Origin: Meiothermus sp.
GTDB taxonomy: Bacteria; Deinococcota; Deinococci; Deinococcales; Thermaceae
Direction: 5' to 3'
Assembly (NCBI RefSeq): GCF_026004055.1
Contig: NZ_BPIJ01000003.1
Coordinates: 365,696-429,695, forward strand
DNA length: 64,000 nucleotides
Below, in pieces: positions 52,787-61,843 of the stretch. Each line of letters opens with the position of its first letter. The first letter of the stretch is position 1. The position numbers were made by a program, and so were the translations under genes. The notes beneath the pieces were generated by a model. The model was not told the DNA's origin. It searched no databases and worked only from the letters and a program-made list of their open reading frames with translations.

Positions 52787-53248
52787 ATGAGTGAAAAAAC
52801 CCCTGGCAGCGGCCCCATAGATCAGGGCCTGGTGGAAGACCTGGGCGGCATCGCGGTCATTCGGGGAGGGGGTAGCCAGCGGCAGTGGAACGGCATCCAG
52901 TACCTTCAGGGCATGTCTGCTAAAAATGTCGGCTCCACCGGGCTTTCCATCAACGTGGCAACCGTCCCCCCAGGGGCCATTGCCTATGCCCATATCCATG
53001 TGGGTTTCGAGGTTATGCTGTTTGTGTTACAAGGCAAAGTCAAGCACACCTTTGGCGAGAACCTCGAGCACGAGGTCATCAACCAGGCGGGCGACTTCAT
53101 CTACATCAAACCCGGCGTACCCCACGAGGTTTTTAATATTGGCGAGGAAGAGCTGGTGGTCTTTGTGGCCCGCTCAACGGCAGACGAATGGGACAAAATT
53201 GTGAACTACCCCTCCCGATACCGCCCTACCGAGGGGCCGGGGGCTTGA
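52787..53248 (+). CDS. cupin-domain protein
   Basis: 153 residues with a single conserved beta-barrel cupin. Metal-ligand candidates lie in AYAHIHVGFEVMLFVLQGKV (two His and Glu) and in GVPHEVFNIG (His). The family covers enzymes and binding proteins, so the function cannot be set. AGGAG lies before ATG 52787. It is possibly co-transcribed with ddl (32-bp gap). After it, the 144-bp gap to glgA contains a small hairpin (ACAACG/CGTTGT) but no clear terminator. Confidence 0.8.
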   Translation: MSEKTPGSGPIDQGLVEDLGGIAVIRGGGSQRQWNGIQYLQGMSAKNVGSTGLSINVATVPPGAIAYAHIHVGFEVMLFVLQGKVKHTFGENLEHEVINQAGDFIYIKPGVPHEVFNIGEEELVVFVARSTADEWDKIVNYPSRYRPTEGPGA

Positions 53249-53392
53249 GGGCCATTTTCCACAACAACGGTTTTCGCGTTGTCGAGCACGCTGCCCCGAC
53301 ACAGATTCACCGTAACGGTAGGGGGCACAACGGGGCTTATGGCGAGTTAGGAATTCGTCGGAAACCACGCCGGTAAGTACCAATAAGGTTTC

Positions 53393-54733
53393 CTACCCCA
53401 ACAGTTGCTGGTAAAGGGTCACGTACTCGAGGGCCGGCTTATCCCAGGAAAAATCTTGTTGCATGGCTTTTTTGGCTACGGCTTCGCGGTCGGGGTGCTT
53501 GAGAAACTCGCTCACCCCGTGCAAAACACCCCCTGCATCCATGGCGTCGAACAGGAAGCCGGTTTCCCAGTGCTTCACGGTATCGAGCAAGCCCCCCACC
53601 GCCCGCACGATGGGGGGCGTGCCGTAGCGCATGGCAATCAGTTGGGCCAGACCGCACGGCTCGAAGCGCGAGGGCATCAGAAAGCCGTCGGAACCGGCGT
53701 AGATGCGGTGCGCCAGGGCTTCGTTGTAACCCTGCACGTAGGCCAGGCGCCCCGGTAGATGCGAGGCCATCCAGGCAAAGGTGCTCTCGAGGCCCGGCTC
53801 CCCACTGCCCAGCACCACCAGGTTGACCCCCATGCTCATCAGACCATCCACCGCGTCGGCAATCAGGTCTATGCCTTTCTGGTGGGCAAAGCGCGAGACC
53901 ACCCCCAGGGTGGGGCGGTCTTCCAGGGCAAACTCGGCCAGCAGCTCGGCCCGGTTGCGGGCCTTGCCCGAAAGGTCGGAGGCGTCGTAGTGGTGGTTAA
54001 GGTACCGGTCGGTGGCGGGGTTCCAGTAGTCGGTATCGAGGCCATTCAGGATGCCCCGAAGCTTTCCTTGATGCGCCCGCAGGACGCCATCGAGCCCCTC
54101 CCCGCCTTCGGGGGTGGTGATCTCCCAGGCATAGCGGGGCGAAACGGTAGTGACGGCGTCGGCGTTTACAATCCCTGCTTTCATCAGGTTGACCGCGCCG
54201 TTGTGCTCGAGGCCTGCCCCGTAGTAGGTCTCGCCCGGTAGGCGTGTCCAGGCATAAAAATCCTGTGAGCCCCAGACCCCCTGGTAGGCCAGGTTGTGGA
54301 TGGTGTAGACCGTGCGGGCCTTAAACCAGCCCAGGTTGCGCAGCAAAGGTAGCAGGGCCGCCTGCCAGTCGTGGGCGTGTACAATCTCAAACTCACCCAA
54401 AAGTTCGGCTGTGGCCATGGCAAAGCGCACAAAGCGGCGGAAGTCATCGGGGTAGCCGTAGGGTTTGTCGCGGGCAAAATCCCCCAGCCCCACCAACACG
54501 TAACGCACCCCCTGGTGCTCGGCATGGCCGATGCCGATCTTCTCGCGGCTCCCCTCGAAGTTGAACCAGGCTTCGCCCACATAATAGCCCTGGATGCCCC
54601 AGTACCACGGCAGAAAGATGGTGGGCTCCAGGCCCTGTTTCCGGAGGGCCTGGGGCAGGCTCCCGATCACGTCGGCCAGGCCCCCCACCTTGGCAAAAGG
54701 AAAGGCTTCGGAAGCAACAAAAGCAACCTTCAT
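53393..54733 (-). CDS. glgA: glycogen synthase (ADP-glucose)
   Basis: 446 residues, GT5 family. The N-terminus has KVGGLADVIGSLPQAL (ADP-glucose-binding KxGGL, residues 15-19), with VHAHDWQAAL and YTIHNLAYQG in the first domain, and GSDGFLMPSRFEPCGLAQL and the EPCG acid in the second. It extends alpha-1,4-glucan from ADP-glucose, the product of GlgC encoded 1.8 kb away on the same strand. Length is a little short of E. coli GlgA (about 477) but all motifs are present. It precedes the GGCT-like gene by 15 bp, so the two may share a transcript. Confidence 0.95.
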   Translation of the reverse strand: MKVAFVASEAFPFAKVGGLADVIGSLPQALRKQGLEPTIFLPWYWGIQGYYVGEAWFNFEGSREKIGIGHAEHQGVRYVLVGLGDFARDKPYGYPDDFRRFVRFAMATAELLGEFEIVHAHDWQAALLPLLRNLGWFKARTVYTIHNLAYQGVWGSQDFYAWTRLPGETYYGAGLEHNGAVNLMKAGIVNADAVTTVSPRYAWEITTPEGGEGLDGVLRAHQGKLRGILNGLDTDYWNPATDRYLNHHYDASDLSGKARNRAELLAEFALEDRPTLGVVSRFAHQKGIDLIADAVDGLMSMGVNLVVLGSGEPGLESTFAWMASHLPGRLAYVQGYNEALAHRIYAGSDGFLMPSRFEPCGLAQLIAMRYGTPPIVRAVGGLLDTVKHWETGFLFDAMDAGGVLHGVSEFLKHPDREAVAKKAMQQDFSWDKPALEYVTLYQQLLG

Positions 54734-54748
54734 ACGAATATGGGCAGT

Positions 54749-55171
54749 TTACCCCTTCGGCTGCATTTCTTCACCCCAGACCCCTTCCGGCAGCCAGATA
54801 CCCCCCGCGCTTTGCACCGCTTGCAGGCTAGGGTAGGTATAGACCCAGACCGTACAGGGTTGTTCGGTCGGCTGCAAGTAGGCCGTGGTGGGGCTGCGCA
54901 GATACTCGCCGCCTTCATCCTCGAGCTCGTCGAGCAGTACGAGGGCTTGCGCCAGGTCGGCGAACCACTGCACCTCGCCCCACACCCGCCCCTCCCCTTT
55001 CACCACCCCCGGATAGGCGTAGGGCCTCAGATCGCCCTCGGGAATGTGAAAAAGCTGAAAGCCCTCGATATAGGCCGGTTCCGAACGAACCCAGCCGGCT
55101 TCTTGGGAAACCCAAAAGTTGCGCTGGCCTTGCTTCAAGGTGCCATAAACAAAGACCGCCTCGGGAACCAT
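54749..55171 (-). CDS. gamma-glutamylcyclotransferase-like (AIG2) protein
   Basis: 140 residues. It begins MVPEAVFVYGTLKQGQRNF, with the YGTL loop that binds the gamma-glutamyl group, and has VWGEVQWF and LVLLDELEDEG with the general acid Glu candidate near 90. It may release 5-oxoproline from gamma-glutamyl peptides, or be a GGCT-fold protein of another function. It lies upstream of glgA on the same strand. Confidence 0.85.
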   Translation of the reverse strand: MVPEAVFVYGTLKQGQRNFWVSQEAGWVRSEPAYIEGFQLFHIPEGDLRPYAYPGVVKGEGRVWGEVQWFADLAQALVLLDELEDEGGEYLRSPTTAYLQPTEQPCTVWVYTYPSLQAVQSAGGIWLPEGVWGEEMQPKG

Positions 55172-55236
55172 TGCCCTAAAGCATACCGTCCGGTGCGGAT
55201 GGCTTGTGGGGGGAAGTCGAGGGTTGGGGAGCCACT

Positions 55237-55926
55237 TTAGCGCCCCAGCAAGAGCACCACCACCGGATGCTCGGCATCGGGCAGCGAGAGCAGCTTGCGC
55301 ACCTCTTCGTCATAGAAGGTGGCGGCAGGGTAGGCTTGCAGACCCAGGGCCGTCGCGGCCACCATCACCTCGCCCACCGCATAGCCCACCTCGAGCAAAG
55401 CATAGCGAAACCCCCGCAGCCCAAACACCGCTTCGGAGCGCTCCGGCACGGCGCTAAAAACCACCAGTGCCGCAGAAGCCTCCACCGCCTCCAGATCCAT
55501 CAGGGCCGCCTTCCAGCTTTTGGGGTCGAAGCGGCTCGAAAGCTGTTCGAGCTGGTGCTGTTTGGCCGCGTAGTGGTAGATGCCCTGGAAGGTGTCTTGC
55601 AGGTGCTGCACGGCCAGGTAGACCTCGAGGGGATAAGCGCCGCCTGCCGAGGGATAGCCCCGCCCACCCCGGCGCACCGCCAGGGGGGCCAGCACCTGCG
55701 AAAGCTCGGCCTGGGTGATGGAAGAACCCACCTTGGGAGTGGTAGGGGCCACCCTGGAGAGCACCCGCCAGACCGCCGGGCCCCCGTCGCGCACCGGCTC
55801 CGAAAGCTCCACCGATTCCAGCGGATTGGCATAGACCTTGGCCGCAGGGGCCCGCCCCCCGGGAAGCGGGTCTCCGGGAAAAATGCGCGTCAGGCGGTAA
55901 AAAACCTTGCCGGGATGCTTATCCAT
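55237..55926 (-). CDS. SagB-type nitroreductase-fold dehydrogenase
   Basis: 229 residues from ATG 55926 (MDKHPGKVFYRLTRIFPGD). A longer frame to 55998 runs into the M1 element. It has the SagB/ThcOx flavin-binding pattern: RRGGRGYPSAGGAYPLEVYL, HYAAKQHQLEQL and LGLQAYPAATFYDEEVRKLL. SagB proteins oxidise azolines made by YcaO enzymes, but no YcaO or precursor peptide is nearby, so an orphan oxidoreductase role is likely. TACAAT (minus, 55958-55953) is a possible -10 just inside the M1 border, 26 bp before the ATG. Confidence 0.85.
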   Translation of the reverse strand: MDKHPGKVFYRLTRIFPGDPLPGGRAPAAKVYANPLESVELSEPVRDGGPAVWRVLSRVAPTTPKVGSSITQAELSQVLAPLAVRRGGRGYPSAGGAYPLEVYLAVQHLQDTFQGIYHYAAKQHQLEQLSSRFDPKSWKAALMDLEAVEASAALVVFSAVPERSEAVFGLRGFRYALLEVGYAVGEVMVAATALGLQAYPAATFYDEEVRKLLSLPDAEHPVVVLLLGR

Positions 55927-55984
55927 AAAACGCCGAAGGCTAAACGCCACAGATTGTAACCGATAACGACAGCTCGGCGCTAAG

Positions 55985-56322
55985 TGGTCTGGTAACAAAA
56001 TACGCAGTATGGGGTTTAGCCTTCAGAACGCGCCGTGTCTCGTAAACCTGGGACTTCGGTGTCTTGCCTGTACGGTCATGCAAAAAGCACCCCACCCCGC
56101 TTCGCCCCTTCCCTCCCCTACTGCGTAGGGGAGGCCAGGTGGGGTGGCTGACCTGGCCCTTCACGCAGCGGATTGGGGGCCTTGCCTGATACCCTCCCCC
56201 ACCCTCCCTACGCGGTAGGGAGGGCGTTTTTAGGCCATCTCGGGGGCCGAAGTGAGATGGAATCTCTACATCGATGTATTCGGGGTGCGGTACATAACTT
56301 CGGAAATTTAGTTACCAGACCA
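55985..56322 (+). mobile_element. M1 MITE, copy 4
   Basis: 338 bp between TGGTCTGGTAAC and GTTACCAGACCA. Flanked by CTAAG (left) and CTTAG (right, shared with element E). Inserted about 25 bp upstream of the SagB-type gene promoter. Confidence 0.85.
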
Positions 56323-56327
56323 CTTAG

Positions 56328-56532
56328 TGGTCTGGTAATCCGGTTTACGTCACTTTGCCCTGACAAATCCAAACGTGAGCACCTTGTCATTGCGAGGAGG
56401 CCCCCGCCGACGAAGCAATCCAGATTAGGTTTGACCTGGCTAGCTGCGCCAGAGATTCTGGCTTGCTTCGCATCCTGCGGATGCTCGCAATGACGGGAGA
56501 AGGCCGGCGTCATATACTTTGTTACCAGAGCA
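56328..56532 (+). mobile_element. element E: M1-type ends around a REP-like palindrome
   Basis: 205 bp from TGGTCTGGTAAT to GTTACCAGAGCA, with CTTAG on the left and CTAAG on the right. The interior differs from M1: TCATTGCGAG near 56387 pairs with CTCGCAATGA near 56485, with GAAGCAATC-type repeats common in many bacterial genomes. It directly abuts M1 copy 4; the outermost flanks of the pair are both CTAAG. Confidence 0.65.
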
Positions 56533-56551
56533 CTAAGCTTTCGGCCTTCGA

Positions 56552-57793
56552 CTAAAAGCGATAGCTTTTGGGCACCACCACAATGCCCTCCGGGGTGACG
56601 GTAAAGCCCCGGGCCCGGTCGGCCTCGAGGTCGTAGCCGATCTCGGTGTGGGGCGGGATGCTCACGTTTTTGTCCACGATGGTGTTGCGCAACTTGGCGT
56701 AGCGCCCCACCTCCACCTCGTCAAACAGGATGCTACGCTCGACCAGGGCGTAGGAGTTGATGCGGTTGCGGCGGAAAATCACCGACTCGCGAATGGTGCC
56801 CCCAGAGATGATGCAGCCCCCGGCAATCAGGCTGTTGAAGGCCTGTCCGGTGCGGGCCCCGGCCTCGTGCACAAACTTGGCGGGAGGCGAGTTGAAGTTG
56901 GCCGCCCGCAGAGGCCACTCGGGGTTGAACAGGTCGAACTCCGGGGTCACCTGAATCAAGTCCATGCTGGCTTCAAAGTAGGCATCGATGGTGCCCACAT
57001 CGCGCCAGTAGGTGTTGGGAACCTGCTGGCCGGGAATGGGGTTGCGCTTGAAGTCGTAGACCTGGATGCGGTAGCCCTCCTGTAGGGCCCGGGGAATCAC
57101 GTCCTTGCCGAAGTCGTGCGAGGAGTTGGGGTCTTTGGCGTCGTGCTCGAGCTTTTCCACCAAAGGCTCGGTGCGGAAGATGTAGTTGCCCATCGAGACC
57201 AGGGTCTGATCCGGCTTGCCGGGGATGGGGGTGGGGTTCTTGGGCTTTTCCTGAAAGCCAATCATGCGCCACTGGTCGTCTACCTGGAGCACCCCAAAGC
57301 GGCTGGCTTGCTCGATGGGCACCGGGTAGGCGGCGATGGTCAGGTCGGCTTTGTGGTCGTTGTGGTAGTCCAGCATGTGGGCGATGTTCATCTTGAAGAT
57401 GTGGTCACCGCCAAAAATCGCTACGTTCTCGGGCTTGTGGTTGTTGATCAGGTGCAGGTTCTGGTAGATGGCGTCGGCCGTGCCCCGGTACCAGACCGGC
57501 CCCAGCTCTTCGTAGCGGTACATCTGGGCCGGTACCAGCAGAATGAAGGCGTCCTCCAGAAAACCCCCAAATCGCCAGTGCCGCTGCACGTGCTCGGTCA
57601 GGGACTGGGCTTTGAACTGGGTAAGCACGTAAATGCCGTAGATACCCGAGTTCAGGAAATTATTGAGTACGAAATCGATGATGCGGTAACGCGCCCCAAA
57701 CGGCACCGAAGGTTTCGCGCGCTTGGCCGTGAGGGGATAAAGCCTTGAACCCTGCCCCCCCGCGAGAATCATCCCCAGAACTCGCATAGACAT
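56552..57793 (-). CDS. glgC: glucose-1-phosphate adenylyltransferase
   Basis: 413 residues from ATG 57793 ([22 protein letters not shown]); AAGGAGG is 10 bp upstream. It has the nucleotidyltransferase signature [31 protein letters not shown], the sugar-binding RFGVLQVDD and a C-terminal left-handed beta-helix ([15 protein letters not shown]). It makes ADP-glucose for GlgA. Length is normal. M1 and E elements occupy the space after its stop codon. Confidence 0.96.
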   Translation of the reverse strand: MSMRVLGMILAGGQGSRLYPLTAKRAKPSVPFGARYRIIDFVLNNFLNSGIYGIYVLTQFKAQSLTEHVQRHWRFGGFLEDAFILLVPAQMYRYEELGPVWYRGTADAIYQNLHLINNHKPENVAIFGGDHIFKMNIAHMLDYHNDHKADLTIAAYPVPIEQASRFGVLQVDDQWRMIGFQEKPKNPTPIPGKPDQTLVSMGNYIFRTEPLVEKLEHDAKDPNSSHDFGKDVIPRALQEGYRIQVYDFKRNPIPGQQVPNTYWRDVGTIDAYFEASMDLIQVTPEFDLFNPEWPLRAANFNSPPAKFVHEAGARTGQAFNSLIAGGCIISGGTIRESVIFRRNRINSYALVERSILFDEVEVGRYAKLRNTIVDKNVSIPPHTEIGYDLEADRARGFTVTPEGIVVVPKSYRF

Positions 57794-57941
57794 GACGAAG
57801 GTGCCTCCTTTGGCCACAGCATAACAGGCTTGGGTTCTGGCTGAAAGCCTGAAGGGTCAATACTCGAAAGTCTATGGCCTAATAGCCGGTAGATCTGCGG
57901 CCTGGGACAAGAAGATATGCCTCCAGTCCCTATTCGGTGGG

Positions 57942-57947
57942 TATACT
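57942..57947 (+). promoter_or_regulatory. -10 box of lonC, leaderless arrangement
   Basis: TATACT is followed by eight bases and ATG 57956. There is no Shine-Dalgarno sequence in the interval. Confidence 0.5.
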
Positions 57948-57955
57948 TGTGCCGC

Positions 57956-60112
57956 ATGGAGCTTTCCTACGAGGCGCTCGAGTGGCGCACATTGACCGAT
58001 GACTCTAGCGAGATTGTATCCTTCCCACCGGCGCCCCCTTTTTTCGGCCAGGAACGGGCCAGGGCTGCGCTGGAACTGGCCCTTCGGGGGGGGTTCCATG
58101 CCTATGTGGTGGGGCCTCCCAGCCTGGGCAAGCACGAGGCCCTGCTGGCCTATCTGGGCACCCAGAGCGTCGAAACCCCACCCGACCTGCTGTATGTGCC
58201 CTTGTCGGAGCGCAGGGTAGCGGTGCTGACCCTGCCCAGTGGGCAGGAAACCCATCTGGCCGATGCGGTGGAAAACCTGCTGCTGGAGGTCAGCCGGCTG
58301 GACGAGCTGTTTCGGCAGGGTTCTTTCCTGCGGGAAAAAACCCAGCTCGAGGCCCGCTTCAAACAACAGCAGGAAGCGCAGATGGCCTTACTCCGGCAGG
58401 AAGCCCAGGAGGCCGGGTTTGCCCTCTCGCAAAACGGTGAGCGGCTGGAATTTACCGGCCCCGGCCCGGTTCCCGCCGAACTTAGCGCAAGGCTCGAGGA
58501 GGTCACGCTGGGCAGCCTGGCCGCCGCCGCCGAACTCGAGGTCGCCCTGCGGCGGCTGCGCCGCGAATGGGCGCTGCACTACCTGAATACCCGCTTCGAA
58601 CCGTTGTTTCAGCGCTTTCCCCAGGCCCGAAGCTACCTCGAGGCGCTGCGGGGCCGCTTAGCCCGCTACGCCGAAACCGGCGAGCCCCTCGACCCCGCCC
58701 AGTGGCGGCCCAACCTGCTCACCTCTTCCAGCAGCGGCAGCCCGCCCCCCATTGTGTTTGAGCCCTACGCCACCGCTCCCCGGCTGTTTGGGCGGCTGGA
58801 CTACACCGTAGACCGGGGGGTGTGGAGCACCAACGTCAGCCTGATCCGGCCCGGGGCCGTCCACCGCGCCCAAGGGGGGTATCTGATTCTGGATGCCCTG
58901 AGCCTCAAGCGCGAGGGCACCTGGGAGGCCTTCAAGCGGGCCTTGCGCAACGGGCAGGTCGAGCCGGTTACCGAGCCGCAAGCCCCGGCGGGCCTCGAGG
59001 TCGAGCCTTTCCCCATCCAGATGCAGGTCATGCTGGTCGGCACCCCCGAGGCCTTTGAAGCGCTGGAAGAAGACCCGGCCTTCAGCGAGCTGTTCCGCAT
59101 CCGGGTAGAGTTCGCCCCCACCCTGCCCGCCACCCCAGAAAACATGATGGCCCTGGGAGGCTGGCTTCAGGCCCAAGGCTTTCAGCTTACCCAGGGCGGT
59201 CTGATCCGGCTTTACGACGAGGCCCGGCGCATGGCCGAGCAGCGCGACCGCATGGATGCCCGCCTAGTCGAGATTCGTGCCCTGGCCGAGGAAGCCGCCG
59301 TGCTGGGCGAGGGGGTACTCACGGCAGAGGCGGTCGAACAGGCGGTTCAAGCCCGCGAGCACCGAAGCTTTTTATCCGAGGAGGAGTTTTTGCGGGCGGT
59401 ACAGGAGGGGGTGGTTAGCCTACGTACCAGCGGGCGGGCGGTGGGCGAGGTCAACAGTCTGGTGGTGGTGGAGGCGGCGCCCTACTGGGGCCGCCCAGCC
59501 CGGCTGACCGCGCGGGCCGCACCGGGCCGCGACCACCTGATCTCCATAGACCGCGAGGCCGGTCTGGGTGGCCAAATTTTCCATAAGGCGGTGCTAACCC
59601 TGGCCGGTTATCTTCGCAGCCGGTACATCGAGCACGGCCCCCTCCCCGCTACCATCAGCCTGGCCTTCGAGCAAAGCTATGTCTCCATCGAGGGCGACTC
59701 GGCCGGGCTGGCCGAGCTGGCCGCGACGCTGTCGGCCATCGGCAACTTTCCCCTGCGGCAAGACCTAGCCGTAACCGGCGCGGTAGACCAGACCGGCAAG
59801 GTGCTGGCGGTAGGGGCCATCAATGCCAAAGTAGAGGGCTTTTTCCGGGTTTGCAAAGCGCAGGGCCTGAGCGGCAGCCAGGGGGTGATTCTGCCCAAGG
59901 CCAACATCCCCAACCTGACCCTCCGGGCCGAGGTACTGGAGGCCGTCCGGGCAGGTCGTTTCCACATCTATGCGGTCGAGACCGTAGAACAAGCCCTCGA
60001 GCGCCTCACCGGATCCCGCATAGAAGGCTTCCGGGGCCTGCAGGATCGCATCAAAGCCGGTCTGGAGGAGTTTGCCAAGCTAGAGGAAAGCCCCGAAGAA
60101 AAGGAAGCCTAG
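57956..60112 (+). CDS. lonC: LonC-type ATP-independent Lon-like protease
   Basis: 718 residues from ATG 57956. The N-terminal AAA-like region has a degenerate Walker A (GPPSLGKHEALL, with His where Ser/Thr is normal). A coiled-coil insert follows (about 110-190), and the C-terminal Lon protease domain has Ser582 (EGDSAGLAEL) and Lys625 (NAKVEGFF), the Ser-Lys dyad. I recall M. taiwanensis LonC as having the same dyad numbers and acting without ATP on unfolded proteins. The TAG stop codon overlaps the left border of an M2 element. A -10 box eight bases before the ATG suggests a leaderless mRNA. Confidence 0.93.
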   Translation: MELSYEALEWRTLTDDSSEIVSFPPAPPFFGQERARAALELALRGGFHAYVVGPPSLGKHEALLAYLGTQSVETPPDLLYVPLSERRVAVLTLPSGQETHLADAVENLLLEVSRLDELFRQGSFLREKTQLEARFKQQQEAQMALLRQEAQEAGFALSQNGERLEFTGPGPVPAELSARLEEVTLGSLAAAAELEVALRRLRREWALHYLNTRFEPLFQRFPQARSYLEALRGRLARYAETGEPLDPAQWRPNLLTSSSSGSPPPIVFEPYATAPRLFGRLDYTVDRGVWSTNVSLIRPGAVHRAQGGYLILDALSLKREGTWEAFKRALRNGQVEPVTEPQAPAGLEVEPFPIQMQVMLVGTPEAFEALEEDPAFSELFRIRVEFAPTLPATPENMMALGGWLQAQGFQLTQGGLIRLYDEARRMAEQRDRMDARLVEIRALAEEAAVLGEGVLTAEAVEQAVQAREHRSFLSEEEFLRAVQEGVVSLRTSGRAVGEVNSLVVVEAAPYWGRPARLTARAAPGRDHLISIDREAGLGGQIFHKAVLTLAGYLRSRYIEHGPLPATISLAFEQSYVSIEGDSAGLAELAATLSAIGNFPLRQDLAVTGAVDQTGKVLAVGAINAKVEGFFRVCKAQGLSGSQGVILPKANIPNLTLRAEVLEAVRAGRFHIYAVETVEQALERLTGSRIEGFRGLQDRIKAGLEEFAKLEESPEEKEA

Positions 60113-60721
60113 AGCGCTCTTCACAAATATCAAGCCATCGGGGACTAAGTGGTCTGGTAACTAAATTTCCGAAGTTATGTACCGCACACCGAATACATCG
60201 ATGTAGAGATTCCATCCCACTTCGGCCCCCGAGATGGCCTAAAAACGCCCTCCCTACCGCGTAGGGAGGGTGGGGGAGGGTATCAGGCAAGGCCCCCAAT
60301 CCGCTGCGTGAAGGGCCAGGTCAGCCACCCCACCTGGCCTCCCCTACGCAGTAGGGGAGGAAAGGGGCGAAGCGGGGTGGGGTGCTTTTTGCATGACCGT
60401 ACAGGCAAGGCACCGAAGGCCCAGGTTTGCGAGACACGGCGCGTTCTGAAGGCTAAACCCCATACTGCGTATTTTGTTACCAGAGCACTAAGAATCTTTT
60501 GCCCTGGACTGAACAGGGGCCGCCGGGAAACTCGAAACCCAAGCACCCGTGGCCCACGCCCCAGTGCGTAACATGCGTCTGCCAGGGAATGGCTTATGCC
60601 ATAGCCACAACGTGGCTAACCTGGCCCAGACGCAACGCAGACAAGCGTGCCTCACCGAGGTGAGGCACGTCTGCTTGTCCATTCTCGTTTTCGTGGGCGA
60701 CCACGTCTGTGAAGAGCGCTG
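60112..60721 (+). mobile_element. M2 MITE-like element, copy 3, carrying a nested M1
   Basis: 610 bp from GAGCGCTCTTCACA to TGTGAAGAGCGCTG, with TA at 60110-60111 and 60722-60723. It is interrupted by M1 at 60150-60487. Without M1 and its target duplication it is about 267 bp. Its left TA forms part of the lonC stop codon. Confidence 0.82.
60150..60487 (-). mobile_element. M1 MITE, copy 5 (nested inside M2)
   Basis: 338 bp in reverse orientation, TGGTCTGGTAAC to GTTACCAGAGCA, flanked by perfect CTAAG duplications (60145-60149 and 60488-60492). The insertion site in M2 is the same as in copy 1. Confidence 0.88.
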
Positions 60722-60821
60722 TAGCCATACTTGCATCGCAAGTTGCTGCCGACAACCTCGCGCCGAAGGCATGCTCAAGAGCCCCGGGGCTTGTCTCGCC
60801 CTCGGCCCTCCGCCCTTCGCG

Positions 60822-60827
60822 TATCAT
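60822..60827 (+). promoter_or_regulatory. -10 box of S41 peptidase gene, leaderless arrangement
   Basis: TATCAT is followed by GCAGCT and ATG 60834; no ribosome-binding site is present. Confidence 0.5.
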
Positions 60828-60833
60828 GCAGCT

Positions 60834-61841
60834 ATGCGCTGGTGGGGGGTGGGATTGTGGGTAGTGGCCAGTCTGGCGCTGGCTCAGAGCAACCAGGATT
60901 TTGCCCTGCGGCTCGAGCAGGCCTGGCGGCTGGTCAAGGAGCGCTACTACGACACCGGCTTTGGCGGGGTGAACTGGGACGCGGTGGGCCAAAGCTACCG
61001 GCTGAAGCTGAGCGACGTGCGCAACTGGGAGGGGCTTTATCGCTTGCTGGACGATATGTACGGCGAGTTGCGCGACGACCACTCGAGGGTGCTGAGCCCC
61101 TCAGAGGCGCGCCGCCTGCTGGGCGGGGGAGCGTGTCTGGCCCTGCCTTTCAAGGATCAGGACTTACTCCCCGTGGTTCAACCTTCCCCAACGCCTCCTA
61201 GCACTGCTCCAGACAAACCGGCAAATCCGGCTCCACCGCCCGCCCAACCCTCGAGGTCGCCTTTCGAGGCCCCCCAAATGCGCTTTACCGATGGAGTGGT
61301 CATCTTTCGGCTTAGCAACCTCGTAGACGCCGCAGGACTGAGCGCCTTGCAAGATGCCATCCGCCGCTACGATGCCAAAGCCAGGGGCTATGTGCTCGAC
61401 CTACGCGGCAACCCCGGCGGACTGGTGCTGCGCATGGCCGAAGTAGCGGGGGTTTTCATGCGGGGTGTGCCTTGGCGCATCGTCAGCCGGGGCCTTGGGG
61501 CCCTTCCTTTGCCTACCACACCTCTCTTTGGCCGCCCCCAAACCCAAAAACCCCTGGTGGTGCTGATTGATGGCAACGTGCACTCCGCCGCCGAGGGGCT
61601 GGCCGGGGCTCTTAGAAACGCTGGACGGGCCTATCTGATCGGCCTCCGTACTGCAGGCAATACCGAGGCCCTCACCCCTTACTGCTTCCCCGATGGCGGG
61701 GTGGCGCTGGTGGCCAATGGCGTGCTGGCGCCATTCAATGGCCCTACCTGGGAAGGACGCGGGGTGGAACCCGACCTGGTAGAAGCAGACCCTCAAGAGC
61801 AGCTCGAGGCCGCGCTGCGCCACATCCTGCGAGGACGATAA
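60834..61841 (+). CDS. secreted S41-family peptidase-like protein
   Basis: 335 residues from ATG 60834 (MRWWGVGLWVVASLALAQ, a signal peptide); the upstream open frame runs through M2 DNA and is not used. An N-terminal helical part (YYDTGFGGVNWDAVGQSY) precedes a Pro-rich linker (about 116-143) where a PDZ domain would be, then the S41 core with LDLRGNPGGL and nucleophile Ser251 in GNVHSAAEGLAGAL. The lysine of CtpA-type enzymes is not at its usual place (TAGNTEAL). It would act in the periplasm. It may be a PDZ-less CtpA relative or a tricorn-type one. Confidence 0.85.
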   Translation: MRWWGVGLWVVASLALAQSNQDFALRLEQAWRLVKERYYDTGFGGVNWDAVGQSYRLKLSDVRNWEGLYRLLDDMYGELRDDHSRVLSPSEARRLLGGGACLALPFKDQDLLPVVQPSPTPPSTAPDKPANPAPPPAQPSRSPFEAPQMRFTDGVVIFRLSNLVDAAGLSALQDAIRRYDAKARGYVLDLRGNPGGLVLRMAEVAGVFMRGVPWRIVSRGLGALPLPTTPLFGRPQTQKPLVVLIDGNVHSAAEGLAGALRNAGRAYLIGLRTAGNTEALTPYCFPDGGVALVANGVLAPFNGPTWEGRGVEPDLVEADPQEQLEAALRHILRGR

Positions 61842-61843
61842 CT

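Noticed and set aside
55237..55926. RiPP (thiazole/oxazole) biosynthesis cluster around the SagB-type protein
   Set aside because: No YcaO enzyme, precursor peptide or transporter in the neighbourhood.
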